Shown: positions 16,129 to 24,667, counted from the first letter of the stretch. The stretch is 64,000 bases of DNA from Rhodoblastus acidophilus (GCF_009720655.1 NZ_WNKS01000007.1:107817-171816), one strand, 5' to 3'. Program-made: numbers and translations. The notes: generated by a model from the letters alone, not told the origin.

Positions 16129-16176
16129 GGCGGGCCAGCAGCGCCCGCCACATTCCCCCGAGTGAAAGGCACGACG
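16129..16176 (+). promoter_or_regulatory. Gene-start leader cassette (copy 5, plus strand)
   Basis: Hairpin GGCGGGC-cagcagc-GCCCGCC (16129-16149), then CATTCCCCC, GAAAGGCA and the ATG at 16177. It matches in order and spacing the leaders of the minus-strand operon, although it serves a different operon on the other strand. Confidence 0.6.
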
Positions 16177-16911
16177 ATGCAAGAGCAATTCCTGACCAGA
16201 ACGCAGGCCGGCAAATATCTCCATGACAAATGGGGTTTCGGCGGCGCGTCCGTTCTCGCGGAAGCCCACCAAGCCGGCACCGGGCCGGTCTTCGTGAAGC
16301 CGGGCGCGAAGGTCTTCTACACGAAGGCATCAATCGACGCTTGGGCGCAAGCCATCATGCTCGACCCCTTCAAGAAGGCCGGGATCAACATCGAGCCCGA
16401 GCCCAAGGCCAAGGAGCCAGCACAGATGGAACAGCCGACCAAATACGACGAGGCCGCCTGCGAGGCGGAAATCATCGCCAAGGGCAAGACCTCCCCGCGC
16501 GTCACGCCCGATCAGATCGACGCGATCATCGTCACCGCCGATTACTTTCAACTGCGCACGCTGACCATCTGCGTGATCACGCTCTGGAACGGCTTCACAG
16601 TGACCGGCGAAAGCGCGTGCGCCTCGCCCGATAACTATGACGCGGAAATCGGCAAGAAGCTGGCGTTCGCCCAGGCGCGCGAAAAGATTTGGGCGCTCGA
16701 AGGCTATCGCCTGAAAAGCCTTCTCGCCCACGAGGATGAAAGCACCGCCGACCCGAACAAGGCCGTCAAGTCAGACGGCGCTTGGGTTTCAATCGGCATC
16801 GCCCGCTTGCTCGAACGGGCAAAGAAGGCCGGAGTGGCCGAGCCGAAGCGCCAAGACCTTTTCCATGCGGCGCAAGCCCTCTGCGTGGCTATCGCGAAGG
16901 TGGGCGAATGA
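16177..16911 (+). CDS. Fusion: excisionase-like HTH plus Gp49 domain
   Basis: 244 aa, start chosen by GAAAGGCA eight bases ahead of ATG 16177 (a GTG at 16162 is less likely). The N-terminal ~60 residues (FLTRTQAGKYLHDKWGFGG onward) look like an AlpA/excisionase-type helix-turn-helix. Residues about 105-190 match the phage Gp49 (HK97 gp49-like) domain: TPDQIDAIIVTADYFQLRTL, and GFTVTGESACASPDNYDAEI. The C-terminal helix is a further module. Role unknown; the combination is unusual. Confidence 0.75.
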   Translation: MQEQFLTRTQAGKYLHDKWGFGGASVLAEAHQAGTGPVFVKPGAKVFYTKASIDAWAQAIMLDPFKKAGINIEPEPKAKEPAQMEQPTKYDEAACEAEIIAKGKTSPRVTPDQIDAIIVTADYFQLRTLTICVITLWNGFTVTGESACASPDNYDAEIGKKLAFAQAREKIWALEGYRLKSLLAHEDESTADPNKAVKSDGAWVSIGIARLLERAKKAGVAEPKRQDLFHAAQALCVAIAKVGE

Positions 16912-17321
16912 AGCGCCTGTTCGCTCTCGCTCTCATCATGGCGACGCCGGCTCATGCCGGCGGCTCGCTCTCGTCCGTTGTCGATCAGGCCGCCGCTCGG
17001 CATGGCGTCCCGCGCCATCTGGCCCGCGCTGTCATTATGACCGAGAGCGGCTTCAACCCGCACGCCCGGAACTCGCACGCCATCGGCTTGGGCCAGATCA
17101 AGTGCCAGACGGCGCGCGGGCTCGGCTATCGCGGCGCGTGCAACGGCTTGCTGCATCCCGTCGTCAACGCCGACTTGTCCATGCGCTATCTGCGTCAGGC
17201 AATCTCGCGCGGCGGAGCCGGTTGCGCCGGGCTCGCCCTCTACAATCGCGGCGTCTTCGCCAAGCCTCGTTGCACCGCCTACGGGCGCAAGGTGCTCCGC
17301 ATCGCGAGGGCCGGCGAATGA
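16908..17321 (+). CDS. Secreted lytic transglycosylase (SLT fold)
   Basis: 137 aa. A cleavable signal peptide (MKRLFALALIMATPAHA-GG) is followed by an SLT domain: catalytic Glu46 in VIMTESGFNP, then AIGLGQIK. These enzymes cut peptidoglycan, making 1,6-anhydro ends. The early position before the terminase large subunit and the export signal suggest a wall-remodelling or exclusion role in the host periplasm rather than the main endolysin. It overlaps both neighbours by four bases. Confidence 0.85.
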   Translation: MKRLFALALIMATPAHAGGSLSSVVDQAAARHGVPRHLARAVIMTESGFNPHARNSHAIGLGQIKCQTARGLGYRGACNGLLHPVVNADLSMRYLRQAISRGGAGCAGLALYNRGVFAKPRCTAYGRKVLRIARAGE

Positions 17322-17761
17322 CCGTCACCGAGAAATGGGACCGTCGCTTTCTCGACATGGCCGAGCTTGTCGCCTCGTGGTCGAAAGACCCGAGCACGAA
17401 GGTTGGCGCTGTCATCGTCCGACCGGACAAGACCGTGTGCAGCGTCGGCTTCAACGGCTTCCCGCGTGGCGTTCCAGACGCCGAGGAATGGCTGTTGGAT
17501 CGGGCGACGAAGTACGCCTACACCGTCCATGCGGAAATGAACGCCATCCTCACGGCCAACGAGCCCGTGCGCGGCGCGACGATCTACACGACCTTCCATC
17601 CCTGCGCCTGCTGCGCCGCCTCCATCGTGCAGGCCGGCATTGTCCGCGTCGTCGTGCTGGCTGACGCGACGCCCGAGCGTTGGGCCGACAGCTTCGCCGC
17701 CGCCGGCTCCGTGCTGGCTCTGGCTGGCGTGTCCGTCGATTTGATCGAGAGGCGCGCATGA
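17318..17761 (+). CDS. dCMP deaminase
   Basis: 147 aa. Zinc-dependent cytidine/deoxycytidylate deaminase: His71-Ala-Glu73 (VHAEMNAIL) and Pro95-Cys96-x2-Cys99 (PCACC), plus the N-terminal KVGAVIV strand. It converts dCMP to dUMP for dTMP synthesis, supplying thymidylate during phage replication. It overlaps the flanking genes by four bases each. No thymidylate synthase was seen in the window. Confidence 0.92.
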   Translation: MTVTEKWDRRFLDMAELVASWSKDPSTKVGAVIVRPDKTVCSVGFNGFPRGVPDAEEWLLDRATKYAYTVHAEMNAILTANEPVRGATIYTTFHPCACCAASIVQAGIVRVVVLADATPERWADSFAAAGSVLALAGVSVDLIERRA

Positions 17762-18042
17762 CCAAGCGCGTCGTCTCCTGCATGGGTGGGCCGCTCGACG
17801 GAAGGTGCGTCGCATTCCAAGGCAAGCTCTATCGCCACTTCGAGTACCCGAAGAAATCGACCTTCGACGCGATGAAGGAACTGGCGAGCGGTCAAGTCGC
17901 AATGACGATGGAGCCGAGCAGCTTCCACGACTATCGCGTCCTCACCCTTCGCCTGCCCGGCGGGCGTCCGTTTGATCGGTACGTCCATGTCAGCCTGGAC
18001 GACGACGAGGCGCTTGAGCGCGCCGAGGCGGAGGAAGCCTAA
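17758..18042 (+). CDS. Hypothetical protein, CxGGPxxG paralogue
   Basis: 94 aa. CMGGPLDGR near the N-terminus, then LYRHFEYP and a beta-rich middle; it ends in an acidic tail. It shares motif order with the 15351-15689 product, which suggests duplication. Unknown function. The stop overlaps the terminase large subunit start (TAATG). Confidence 0.7.
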   Translation: MTKRVVSCMGGPLDGRCVAFQGKLYRHFEYPKKSTFDAMKELASGQVAMTMEPSSFHDYRVLTLRLPGGRPFDRYVHVSLDDDEALERAEAEEA

Positions 18043-19601
18043 TGGCTGTCTCGCTGGATTTCGTGCCGAAGGACGACGCGGAGCTTATGCAAGCTCTGCG
18101 CGATCCGCTTTGGCGCGTGTGCAGCGGGCAGCTTTATTGGATCATGACGAAGGCGACGAACGGCGAGGCCGCAGCCGTCCCCTTCAAGCCGAACCGCCAC
18201 CAGCGCAAGATGATGCGCTGCATGTGGCACCGGAACATCATTCTCAAAGCCCGGCAGCTTGGCTTCACGACGCTAATTGCAATCCTCTGGCTCGACCACG
18301 CCCTGTTCAACGCCGACCAGCGTTGCGGCATCGTCGCCCAGGATCGCGAGAGCGCCGAAGTCATCTTCCGCGACAAGGTGCGCTTCGCCTACTCGCGCCT
18401 GCCGGAAGTGCTGCGCGTCGCCATGCCGCTGGCGCGCGAGAGCGCGAGCGAGCTTCTGTTCGCCCACAACAACAGTTCAATCCGCGTCGCGACCTCGCTC
18501 CGTTCCGGCACCATTCACCGGCTGCATGTGAGTGAGTTCGGCAAGATTTGCGCGAAGTTCCCCGACAAGGCCGCCGAAGTCGTGACCGGCTCGTTGCAGG
18601 CCGTTCCCATCGACGGCGTGGCCGTGATCGAGAGCACCGCCGAAGGCCAGGAGGGCGAGTTCTTCGCCATGGTCCAGAAGGCCAGGGCGATTGGCGAGCA
18701 AGACCGCGACCTGAACCCGCGCGACTATCGGTTCCACTTCTTCGCGTGGCACGACGCCCCCGAGTACGCCATCGACTTCGAGGGCGTCGTCATCACCAAG
18801 AAGGACCACGAGTATTTTCGCCAGATCGAGGCGGAGCTTGGGAAGAAGATCAGCCTGTTCCAGCGCGCTTGGTACGTCGCCACGCGCGACGCCGACTTTG
18901 CCGGCGACGAACAGAAGATGTGGCAGGAATACCCGAGCACGCCGGACGAGGCGTTCAAGATCAGCACGCAGGGCACCTATTACGCCGTCCAGTTGGCGAC
19001 CGCCCGCAAGCAAGGCCGCATCGGCAAAGTGCCGTACACGCCGGGCGTTCCGGTCAACACGTTTTGGGACATCGGAGCCAGCGACGGCACGGCCATTTGG
19101 CTGCATCAGCGCGTCGGGCTCGAAGACCGCTTCATTGGCTTCATCGAAGGATGGGGCGAGCCCTACGGCTATTTCGTCAGCGAGCTTCAAAAACTCGGCT
19201 ACGTGTGGGGCACGCACTATCTGCCGCACGACGCCGAGCACAAGCGCCAGCAAGGTCTTGTCGTCGCCGCCCCCATCGACATGCTGCGCGGACTGACGCC
19301 CGGCTGGCAGTACGAGATTGTTCCGCGCGTCGATGAAATCCTGCACGGCATTCAGCTAACCCGCGACGCCTTCGCCTCGTGCTGGTTCGATGAAACCGCG
19401 TGCGCCGCCGGCATCGCTCACCTGTCCCTCTACCGCAAGGAATGGAACACGCGGCTCGCCGCCTGGAAGCCGACGCCGCGCCACGACGAACATTCCGAAG
19501 GCGCGGACGCCTTCCGCCAATTCGCCCAGGGCTATCGACCGCCGGCCATGTCGGCAGGCACGCGCCCGAAGCGCCGGACCAAAGGAGCTATGGCAGCATG
19601 A
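18042..19601 (+). CDS. terL: Terminase large subunit
   Basis: 519 aa. ATPase domain: degenerate Walker A KARQLGFTT (69-77) and Walker B with Glu165 (HVSEFGK). Nuclease domain: Asp343 in WDIGASDG and the C-terminal Asp489 in EGADAFR, both expected metal ligands of the RNase H-like fold. The motor pumps DNA into the prohead and cuts the concatemer. It is the best conserved packaging gene here and a good phylogenetic marker. Confidence 0.95.
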   Translation: MAVSLDFVPKDDAELMQALRDPLWRVCSGQLYWIMTKATNGEAAAVPFKPNRHQRKMMRCMWHRNIILKARQLGFTTLIAILWLDHALFNADQRCGIVAQDRESAEVIFRDKVRFAYSRLPEVLRVAMPLARESASELLFAHNNSSIRVATSLRSGTIHRLHVSEFGKICAKFPDKAAEVVTGSLQAVPIDGVAVIESTAEGQEGEFFAMVQKARAIGEQDRDLNPRDYRFHFFAWHDAPEYAIDFEGVVITKKDHEYFRQIEAELGKKISLFQRAWYVATRDADFAGDEQKMWQEYPSTPDEAFKISTQGTYYAVQLATARKQGRIGKVPYTPGVPVNTFWDIGASDGTAIWLHQRVGLEDRFIGFIEGWGEPYGYFVSELQKLGYVWGTHYLPHDAEHKRQQGLVVAAPIDMLRGLTPGWQYEIVPRVDEILHGIQLTRDAFASCWFDETACAAGIAHLSLYRKEWNTRLAAWKPTPRHDEHSEGADAFRQFAQGYRPPAMSAGTRPKRRTKGAMAA

Positions 19602-20044
19602 CCGAAGAAGCCGACCTCGCGAGCCACGCGCTCGACCTCACGCAATATCACGCCCGCTATCGCGTCGGCGACGTGACCGTGTTCCTGACGTGGTTCGGGA
19701 AGCAGAGCCGCCCGGCCATGGTGCTGACGCCGACCATGAAGCTCGGCGACGCCCGCATGGTCCCGTGCGTCGTCCCGCTCACTTCGATTTGGGCTTGGGA
19801 CGAGCGGACGGGCGACGGCGCGCATTGCGCACGGACCTCCAAGCAGTTCGCCGCCTTGCTCGGGCTCTCGCCGTCCGTGCAGTCCATCGTGAAGGTGACG
19901 AGCATCATCCGCGACTTCATCGGCGACTTGATCCGTATGCCGCCCAAGCCGGCGGAAAAGATCGTCGTCGCAGACGCCTTCGTGACGAACCGCAACACCG
20001 GCAAGACCACCGAACGGGAGATTGTCGCCAATGCCGCTTCCTGA
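19598..20044 (+). CDS. Hypothetical protein between terminase and portal
   Basis: 148 aa, beta-rich first half and a helical middle; residues about 110-148 are basic then polar. It overlaps terminase by four bases and the portal start by 14 bases, so it is surely translated within the packaging operon. Possibly a packaging or head accessory factor by position only. Confidence 0.7.
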   Translation: MTEEADLASHALDLTQYHARYRVGDVTVFLTWFGKQSRPAMVLTPTMKLGDARMVPCVVPLTSIWAWDERTGDGAHCARTSKQFAALLGLSPSVQSIVKVTSIIRDFIGDLIRMPPKPAEKIVVADAFVTNRNTGKTTEREIVANAAS

Positions 20045-22358
20045 CGACAACATCGACGCCTCGCCGTTCGATATGCGCAACGCGACTGTCATCAAGGACA
20101 GCGCGATTGACCGCCTCCCGACGGCCCAGGAAGCCGTGCGGCAGAAGCCGAACAAGCTGGACGATCAGGACAGCATCAACCTGTTCCAGCTTCTCATGGC
20201 CTTCTATATCCGCGAAATCCGCCGCCAGGAGGACAACCGCGCGGAGCAGGAGAAGGACGAGGAGTTCTACGACAACGAGCAATGGGACGAGCTTGACGCG
20301 CGCACGCTCAAGGAGCGCGGTCAGCAGCCCATCGTTTACAACGTCATCGCGCCTACGCTGAACTGGATCATCGGCACCGAGAAGCGCAGCCGCACGGACT
20401 TCAAAATTCTGCCCAGGCGGAAGGATGCAGGCAAGGCGGCGGAGCGCAAGACGCAGCTTTTGAAATACCTCTCGGACGTGAACCGCACGCCGTTCAACAA
20501 GTCGCTCGCGTTCGAGGACGCCGTGAAGGTTGGCGTCGGCTGGCTCGAAGTCGGGTTGCAGGACGAGAGCGACGGCGAGCCGGTCTATGAGCGGTATGAA
20601 AGCTGGCGCAACATGCTTTGGGACAGCGCCGCCACCGAGCGCGACCTGTCCGACGCCCGCTACATCATGCGTTCCAAGTGGGTGGACCTCGACATTTCCA
20701 AGGCGATGTTCCCCAAGCGCAAGGGCTTGCTCGACCGCGCCGCCGTGGAAGGCGACCGCTTCATCATCGACGCGGCCCACGGCGACAGCGCCATGGACAG
20801 CATGGAAGTGGAGAACGGCGTCTATCGCAGCGACCGCCAGGACTTCGCCTATAAGCGCCAGCGCGTGCGCCTGATTGAGTGCTGGTATCGCGCGCCGGCC
20901 AACGTCCAGAAGCTCCGGGGCGGAGACTTCGGCGGCCAGATTTACGACCGCGACCACGCCGCCCATTCCGAGGCCGTGGCGAACGGGCACAGCGTCGTCG
21001 TCAACACCGTCATGATGCGGATGCACGTCGCCATCTTCACCGTGAACGGCCTCCTGTTCGCCTCGCAGAGCCCGTACCGCCACAACGATTTCCCGTTCAC
21101 CCCGATTTGGGCGAACAAGCGCGGCAAGAACGGCCTGCCCTATGGCGTCATCCGGGGCTTGCGCAACGTGCAGGAGGACGTGAACAAGCGCGCGTCGAAG
21201 GCCCTGCATATCCTGAACACGTCCAAGACCATCATGGACGAGGGCGCGGTTCCCGACGTGGACGAGTTCGCCGAGGAAGTGAGCCGGCCCGACGCCATCA
21301 TCGTCAAGCGCAAGGGACATGAACTGACCATTGAGGCCGACCGCGAGCTTGCGCCGGCCCATCTGGAACTCATGTCCAAGTCCATTGAGATGATCCAGTC
21401 GGCGAGCGGCGTGACCGACGAGAACATGGGTCGCAAGACCAACGCCACGTCAGGCATTGCGATCCAAGCGCGCCAAAATCAGGGCTCCCTCGCCACGGCT
21501 GGCCTGTTCGACAACCTCCGGCTCGCCAACCAAATCCACGGCGAAAAGATGCTCTCCATGATCGAGCAGTTCTTCACCGATCAGAAGTCGTTCCGCATCA
21601 CGAACATGCGCGGCACGCCCGACTATGTGACCGTGAACGACGGCCTGCCCGAGAACGACATCATCCGCACCAAGGCCGACTTCGTGATTTCCGAGGACGA
21701 TTGGCGCATGTCGATCCGGCAGGCGCAGACGGCGGAATTGCTCGACCTCTTGAAGCAGCTTGCGCCGGTCGCGCCGCAAATCGCGCTCGTCACGCTCGAC
21801 CTTCTCGTGGAAGCCATGGACATTCCGAACCGCGAGGAAATCGTCAACCGCATCCGACAGCAGACGGGTATGCGCGACCCCGATCAGACCGAGCCGACGA
21901 AAGAGGACGTGGCGAAGGCGAAGATGCAGGCCGAGCAGCAGGCCATGCAGAAGGCCATGGTTCAGGCGGAGCTTGCCGAGAAGCAGGCCGGCGCGGCTCT
22001 CAAGGCCGCCCAGGCGCAGAAGGCCGGCGCGGACATTCAGAAAATCCTCGCCGCCATCGCGGGGCAGAATGTCCAGTCGCAAATTCAGGCTCTCGAAGCG
22101 GCGATTGTCGCCATTTCGCAGCCGCACACGGTTCCGATTGCCGACGGCATCTTGCACGAGGCGGGCTTCAAAGGCCGCACCGAGCAGGAGGAAGAAGCGA
22201 TGATGGAACAGGCCAAGGCGGCGCAGCAGGCGCAACAGGCGCAAGCCGCCCAGGCAGAACAGCAGGCCGCGCAGCAGCAGCAAGCGCAGGCCGACCCCAA
22301 CAACCCGGCCCCGGCATCGCCGGATCAGGCCGCCGTTCAACCCCCGCAAGGTCAATAG
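20031..22358 (+). CDS. Portal protein, P22 type
   Basis: 775 aa, in the size range of P22 gp1 (725 aa). The core includes EEFYDNEQWDELDARTLKER and PIVYNVIAPTLNWIIG, typical of P22-like portals. The C-terminal ~130 residues are a Gln/Ala-rich coiled coil or barrel-like helix, as in podovirus portals. The ATG at 20031 has GGGAG upstream. Twelve copies would form the DNA channel at the head vertex. Confidence 0.93.
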   Translation: MPLPDDNIDASPFDMRNATVIKDSAIDRLPTAQEAVRQKPNKLDDQDSINLFQLLMAFYIREIRRQEDNRAEQEKDEEFYDNEQWDELDARTLKERGQQPIVYNVIAPTLNWIIGTEKRSRTDFKILPRRKDAGKAAERKTQLLKYLSDVNRTPFNKSLAFEDAVKVGVGWLEVGLQDESDGEPVYERYESWRNMLWDSAATERDLSDARYIMRSKWVDLDISKAMFPKRKGLLDRAAVEGDRFIIDAAHGDSAMDSMEVENGVYRSDRQDFAYKRQRVRLIECWYRAPANVQKLRGGDFGGQIYDRDHAAHSEAVANGHSVVVNTVMMRMHVAIFTVNGLLFASQSPYRHNDFPFTPIWANKRGKNGLPYGVIRGLRNVQEDVNKRASKALHILNTSKTIMDEGAVPDVDEFAEEVSRPDAIIVKRKGHELTIEADRELAPAHLELMSKSIEMIQSASGVTDENMGRKTNATSGIAIQARQNQGSLATAGLFDNLRLANQIHGEKMLSMIEQFFTDQKSFRITNMRGTPDYVTVNDGLPENDIIRTKADFVISEDDWRMSIRQAQTAELLDLLKQLAPVAPQIALVTLDLLVEAMDIPNREEIVNRIRQQTGMRDPDQTEPTKEDVAKAKMQAEQQAMQKAMVQAELAEKQAGAALKAAQAQKAGADIQKILAAIAGQNVQSQIQALEAAIVAISQPHTVPIADGILHEAGFKGRTEQEEEAMMEQAKAAQQAQQAQAAQAEQQAAQQQQAQADPNNPAPASPDQAAVQPPQGQ

Positions 22359-22370
22359 GAGCACACGACC

Positions 22371-22592
22371 ATGCACATGAAGCCCGTCAAATCGAGCATG
22401 ATTTCTCAAGTCGGCTACGACGCCGCCAAGAAGGTCTTGCACGTCCATTTCCCGAGCGGCGCGCAGTACGAGTATCACGAGGTTGAGCCGGAGACGCACC
22501 TTGCGCTGATTTCAGCGAAGTCCATCGGCCAGCACTTCATCAAGCATGTGCGCGGCGTGTTCAAACATCGCCAGATCGAGGCCACCAAATGA
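22371..22592 (+). CDS. KTSC-domain protein
   Basis: 73 aa, essentially one KTSC domain (VKSSMISQVGYDAAKKVLHV then FPSGAQYEYHEVE), a small fold shared with lysyl-tRNA synthetase C-termini and many phage proteins. Function unknown. AGGAG is nine bases upstream of ATG 22371. Confidence 0.85.
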   Translation: MHMKPVKSSMISQVGYDAAKKVLHVHFPSGAQYEYHEVEPETHLALISAKSIGQHFIKHVRGVFKHRQIEATK

Positions 22593-22753
22593 GCGAGGAC
22601 GCCATCAAGATCATGCGCGGAAAGCACGGCGGGTTTGTCGTGCTGACCTCGCCCGGCAACATTGGCGTGCAAGGCGAAATCATGTTCGCGGGCGACCTCG
22701 AAGCCGTGCTCGCCTTCATCGGCAAACACTTCAAGGCGGAGGACGCCAAGTGA
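22589..22753 (+). CDS. Small hypothetical protein
   Basis: 54 aa, MSEDAIKIMRGKHGGFVVLT onward, ending KHFKAEDAK. Its ATG overlaps the upstream stop (ATGA) and its stop overlaps the next gene's GTG, so it fills the gap exactly. An alpha/beta pattern is visible but no family. Confidence 0.7.
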   Translation: MSEDAIKIMRGKHGGFVVLTSPGNIGVQGEIMFAGDLEAVLAFIGKHFKAEDAK

Positions 22754-23061
22754 CGCGCGAGGCATTGGCGCAACGCCGCGAGGCCGAAACCTTCGACCTC
22801 CAATTTGACACGCTGACCGCGCCGTTCGCGGTGACGGTTGGCCGCTACGAGGACGGGCGCGTGGGCGAAATCTTCGTCAACTCGCACAAGCGCGACCAAA
22901 TGTTTGACCATCTGGCGCGCGATACCGCGATCCTCATGTCGTTCGCCTTGCAGCACGGCGCGACCATGGAAAGCCTGCGCGCTGCGCTCACGCGCGACGC
23001 CAACGGCAACCCGCTCGGACTGGCCGGCGCGGTTCTCGACGCAATCGGAGAAGCAGCATGA
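22750..23061 (+). CDS. TSCPD-like (ribonucleotide reductase-associated) protein
   Basis: 103 aa with a GTG start overlapping the upstream stop (GTGA). The sequence FAVTVGRYEDGRVGEIFVNS, then ALQHGATMESLRAALTRD and NPLGLAGAVLDA matches the TSCPD domain otherwise found at the C-terminus of class II ribonucleotide reductases. As a stand-alone protein its role is unknown; nucleotide metabolism or a structural adaptation are both possible. Confidence 0.72.
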   Translation: MTREALAQRREAETFDLQFDTLTAPFAVTVGRYEDGRVGEIFVNSHKRDQMFDHLARDTAILMSFALQHGATMESLRAALTRDANGNPLGLAGAVLDAIGEAA

Positions 23062-23540
23062 GCGGGGACAAGGACGACGTTTCGCACGCGATCAGGGCCG
23101 GCGAGGCTGGCTTCGCGAAGAAGCTCGATGAACAGTTCGGTCACGCCACCGGACGCGGCAAGCCCGGCGAGCACGGCAAGCCGTGGACGTTCGACACGGA
23201 CGGCGCGGTGCTTCCGGCTGTCGAGGGCTACGAGCCGTTGCGCCGCGCGCTCCAAGCCGCCTTCGAGCAATCCGCCTATGGCAAGGGCAACGAGCGTCAC
23301 GCCAACGGCAAGCCGTTCGATGAACAGCCGATCATGGAGATTGTCCGACTGTTCGGCCAAGCCGGCATCGTCGGGCACGCCTACCAGATCATCAAGAAGG
23401 CGCAGGAGGCCGGCAACATGGCCTTGCGCGGCAAGACGGACGCGGCCCGCGCCGAGTTCTTGGGCGTGATCGTCTATGCCGCAGCGGCTTGGAACTATCT
23501 CGGCTCGGACGCCTTTTGCGTGCCCGAAGCCTCGGAATAA
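23058..23540 (+). CDS. Conserved hypothetical phage protein
   Basis: 160 aa. The segment GKPFDEQPIMEIVRLFGQAG, then HAYQIIKKAQEA, looks like a compact helical domain. No catalytic signature could be identified. It overlaps its upstream neighbour by four bases and is followed by an intergenic gap with the AATCCGA motif. Confidence 0.68.
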   Translation: MSGDKDDVSHAIRAGEAGFAKKLDEQFGHATGRGKPGEHGKPWTFDTDGAVLPAVEGYEPLRRALQAAFEQSAYGKGNERHANGKPFDEQPIMEIVRLFGQAGIVGHAYQIIKKAQEAGNMALRGKTDAARAEFLGVIVYAAAAWNYLGSDAFCVPEASE

Positions 23541-23579
23541 ATCCGATTTCACCCGATTTCACCTGAAACAATCCGAAGG
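23540..23579. promoter_or_regulatory. AATCCGA operator cluster before scaffold gene
   Basis: AATCCGATTT (23540-23549), CCCGATTT (23552-23559) and AATCCGAAGG (23570-23579) occupy the gap before the scaffold ATG at 23589. No convincing promoter is visible here, so the sites may act as roadblocks rather than promoter operators. Confidence 0.45.
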
Positions 23580-23588
23580 ACGCACACC

Positions 23589-24452
23589 ATGTTGAACCCC
23601 CCGAAAGAAATCCTCGACGGCCTGACCGAAGCGGAAATCGAAGCCCTGAAAGAAGACCTCGGCGAAGGCGACGCGCCGATCATCCTCGGCGACGACGACA
23701 GCGACGAAGGCGGCGACGGCGGAGAGGGCGGCGCTCCGGCAGCGCCCCCCGAAACCCCGAAGCCGGGCGAGACGCCCGCCGAGCCCGAACTGAGCCCCGA
23801 GGACCGCGCGCAGCCCATCGCGCCCGTGTTGGTGGCGGCCAAGCCGGACGACACCGCCTTGAAGGCCCTGGACGACGCGGAAGCCACGCTCGAAGCGCAG
23901 TTTGACGACGGCGACATCACGGCGAGCGAATACCGCAAGGGCTTGCGCGAAGTCGCCGACAAGCGCGCCACGCTGCAATGGGAAGGTCAGAAGGCCGAAC
24001 TCGCCGCGAGCATGAGGGAACAGGCCGAGACGAACGCTTGGGACGCCGACGTGCGCGAGTTCATGGCAGGGCCGGCGGCTCACGTCATGGCCTCCAACGC
24101 CCTGGTCCAGACCTTCGACGCCTATGTGCGCCAAGTGACCGGCGACGCCGCAAACACTGGCCTGTCCAACAAGGCGCAGTTGGCGAAGGCGCTCCGCCTG
24201 TTCGACACGGACATGGGCAAGGCGTTCGGCAAGCCGGCCCCGAAGGGCGACGCGCCGGCCCCGACGCCGACCCCGAAGGGCAAGCGCGAAATCCCGCCGA
24301 CGCTCGCGCGCGTCCCCCAGGCCGACATTGAGGACATGAGCGGCGGCAAGTTCTCCGCGCTCGACCGCCTCGCGGAGACGGACCCCGACGCCTACGAGGC
24401 CGCCGTCGCGAAGATGAGCCCGTCGGAATTTGAAGCCTACTCGAACAGCTAA
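23589..24452 (+). CDS. Capsid scaffolding protein
   Basis: 287 aa. The highly acidic, Pro/Glu-rich N-terminal ~80 residues are followed by a helical coiled-coil body (about 85-200) and a Pro-rich then helical C-terminus. Composition, size and position between portal and major capsid gene are typical of podovirus scaffolds. Assignment rests on context rather than sequence family. Confidence 0.8.
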   Translation: MLNPPKEILDGLTEAEIEALKEDLGEGDAPIILGDDDSDEGGDGGEGGAPAAPPETPKPGETPAEPELSPEDRAQPIAPVLVAAKPDDTALKALDDAEATLEAQFDDGDITASEYRKGLREVADKRATLQWEGQKAELAASMREQAETNAWDADVREFMAGPAAHVMASNALVQTFDAYVRQVTGDAANTGLSNKAQLAKALRLFDTDMGKAFGKPAPKGDAPAPTPTPKGKREIPPTLARVPQADIEDMSGGKFSALDRLAETDPDAYEAAVAKMSPSEFEAYSNS

Positions 24453-24463
24453 AGAGCAAGCTC

Positions 24464-24667
24464 ATGAACGTGTGGAACGTGGAACTCCTGCCGGGCGACA
24501 AAATCCAGATCGGCCCGTGCATCATCACTCTCTCTGGCAAGACGGGGAAACGTGCGCGGCTGGATGTTTCCACGGACCACGGCTTGCCCATCGAAATTGT
24601 TCCCGCCCCGAGAGAAAAGCCGGAAGGCGAAGCTCACGGGGCGGTTGAAGTAAAACGTAAAGCGTAA
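24464..24667 (+). CDS. Small beta-rich protein, possibly CsrA-like
   Basis: 67 aa. LLPGDKIQIGPCIITLSG and KTGKRARLDVSTDHGLPIEI have the strand order and Gly spacing of the RNA-binding regulator CsrA (GExxxIGDxIxVxVL...xVRxGIxAP). Identity is low and the tail is longer and charged. If correct it could bind the hairpin leader just downstream at 24689-24734. Low certainty. Confidence 0.5.
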   Translation: MNVWNVELLPGDKIQIGPCIITLSGKTGKRARLDVSTDHGLPIEIVPAPREKPEGEAHGAVEVKRKA

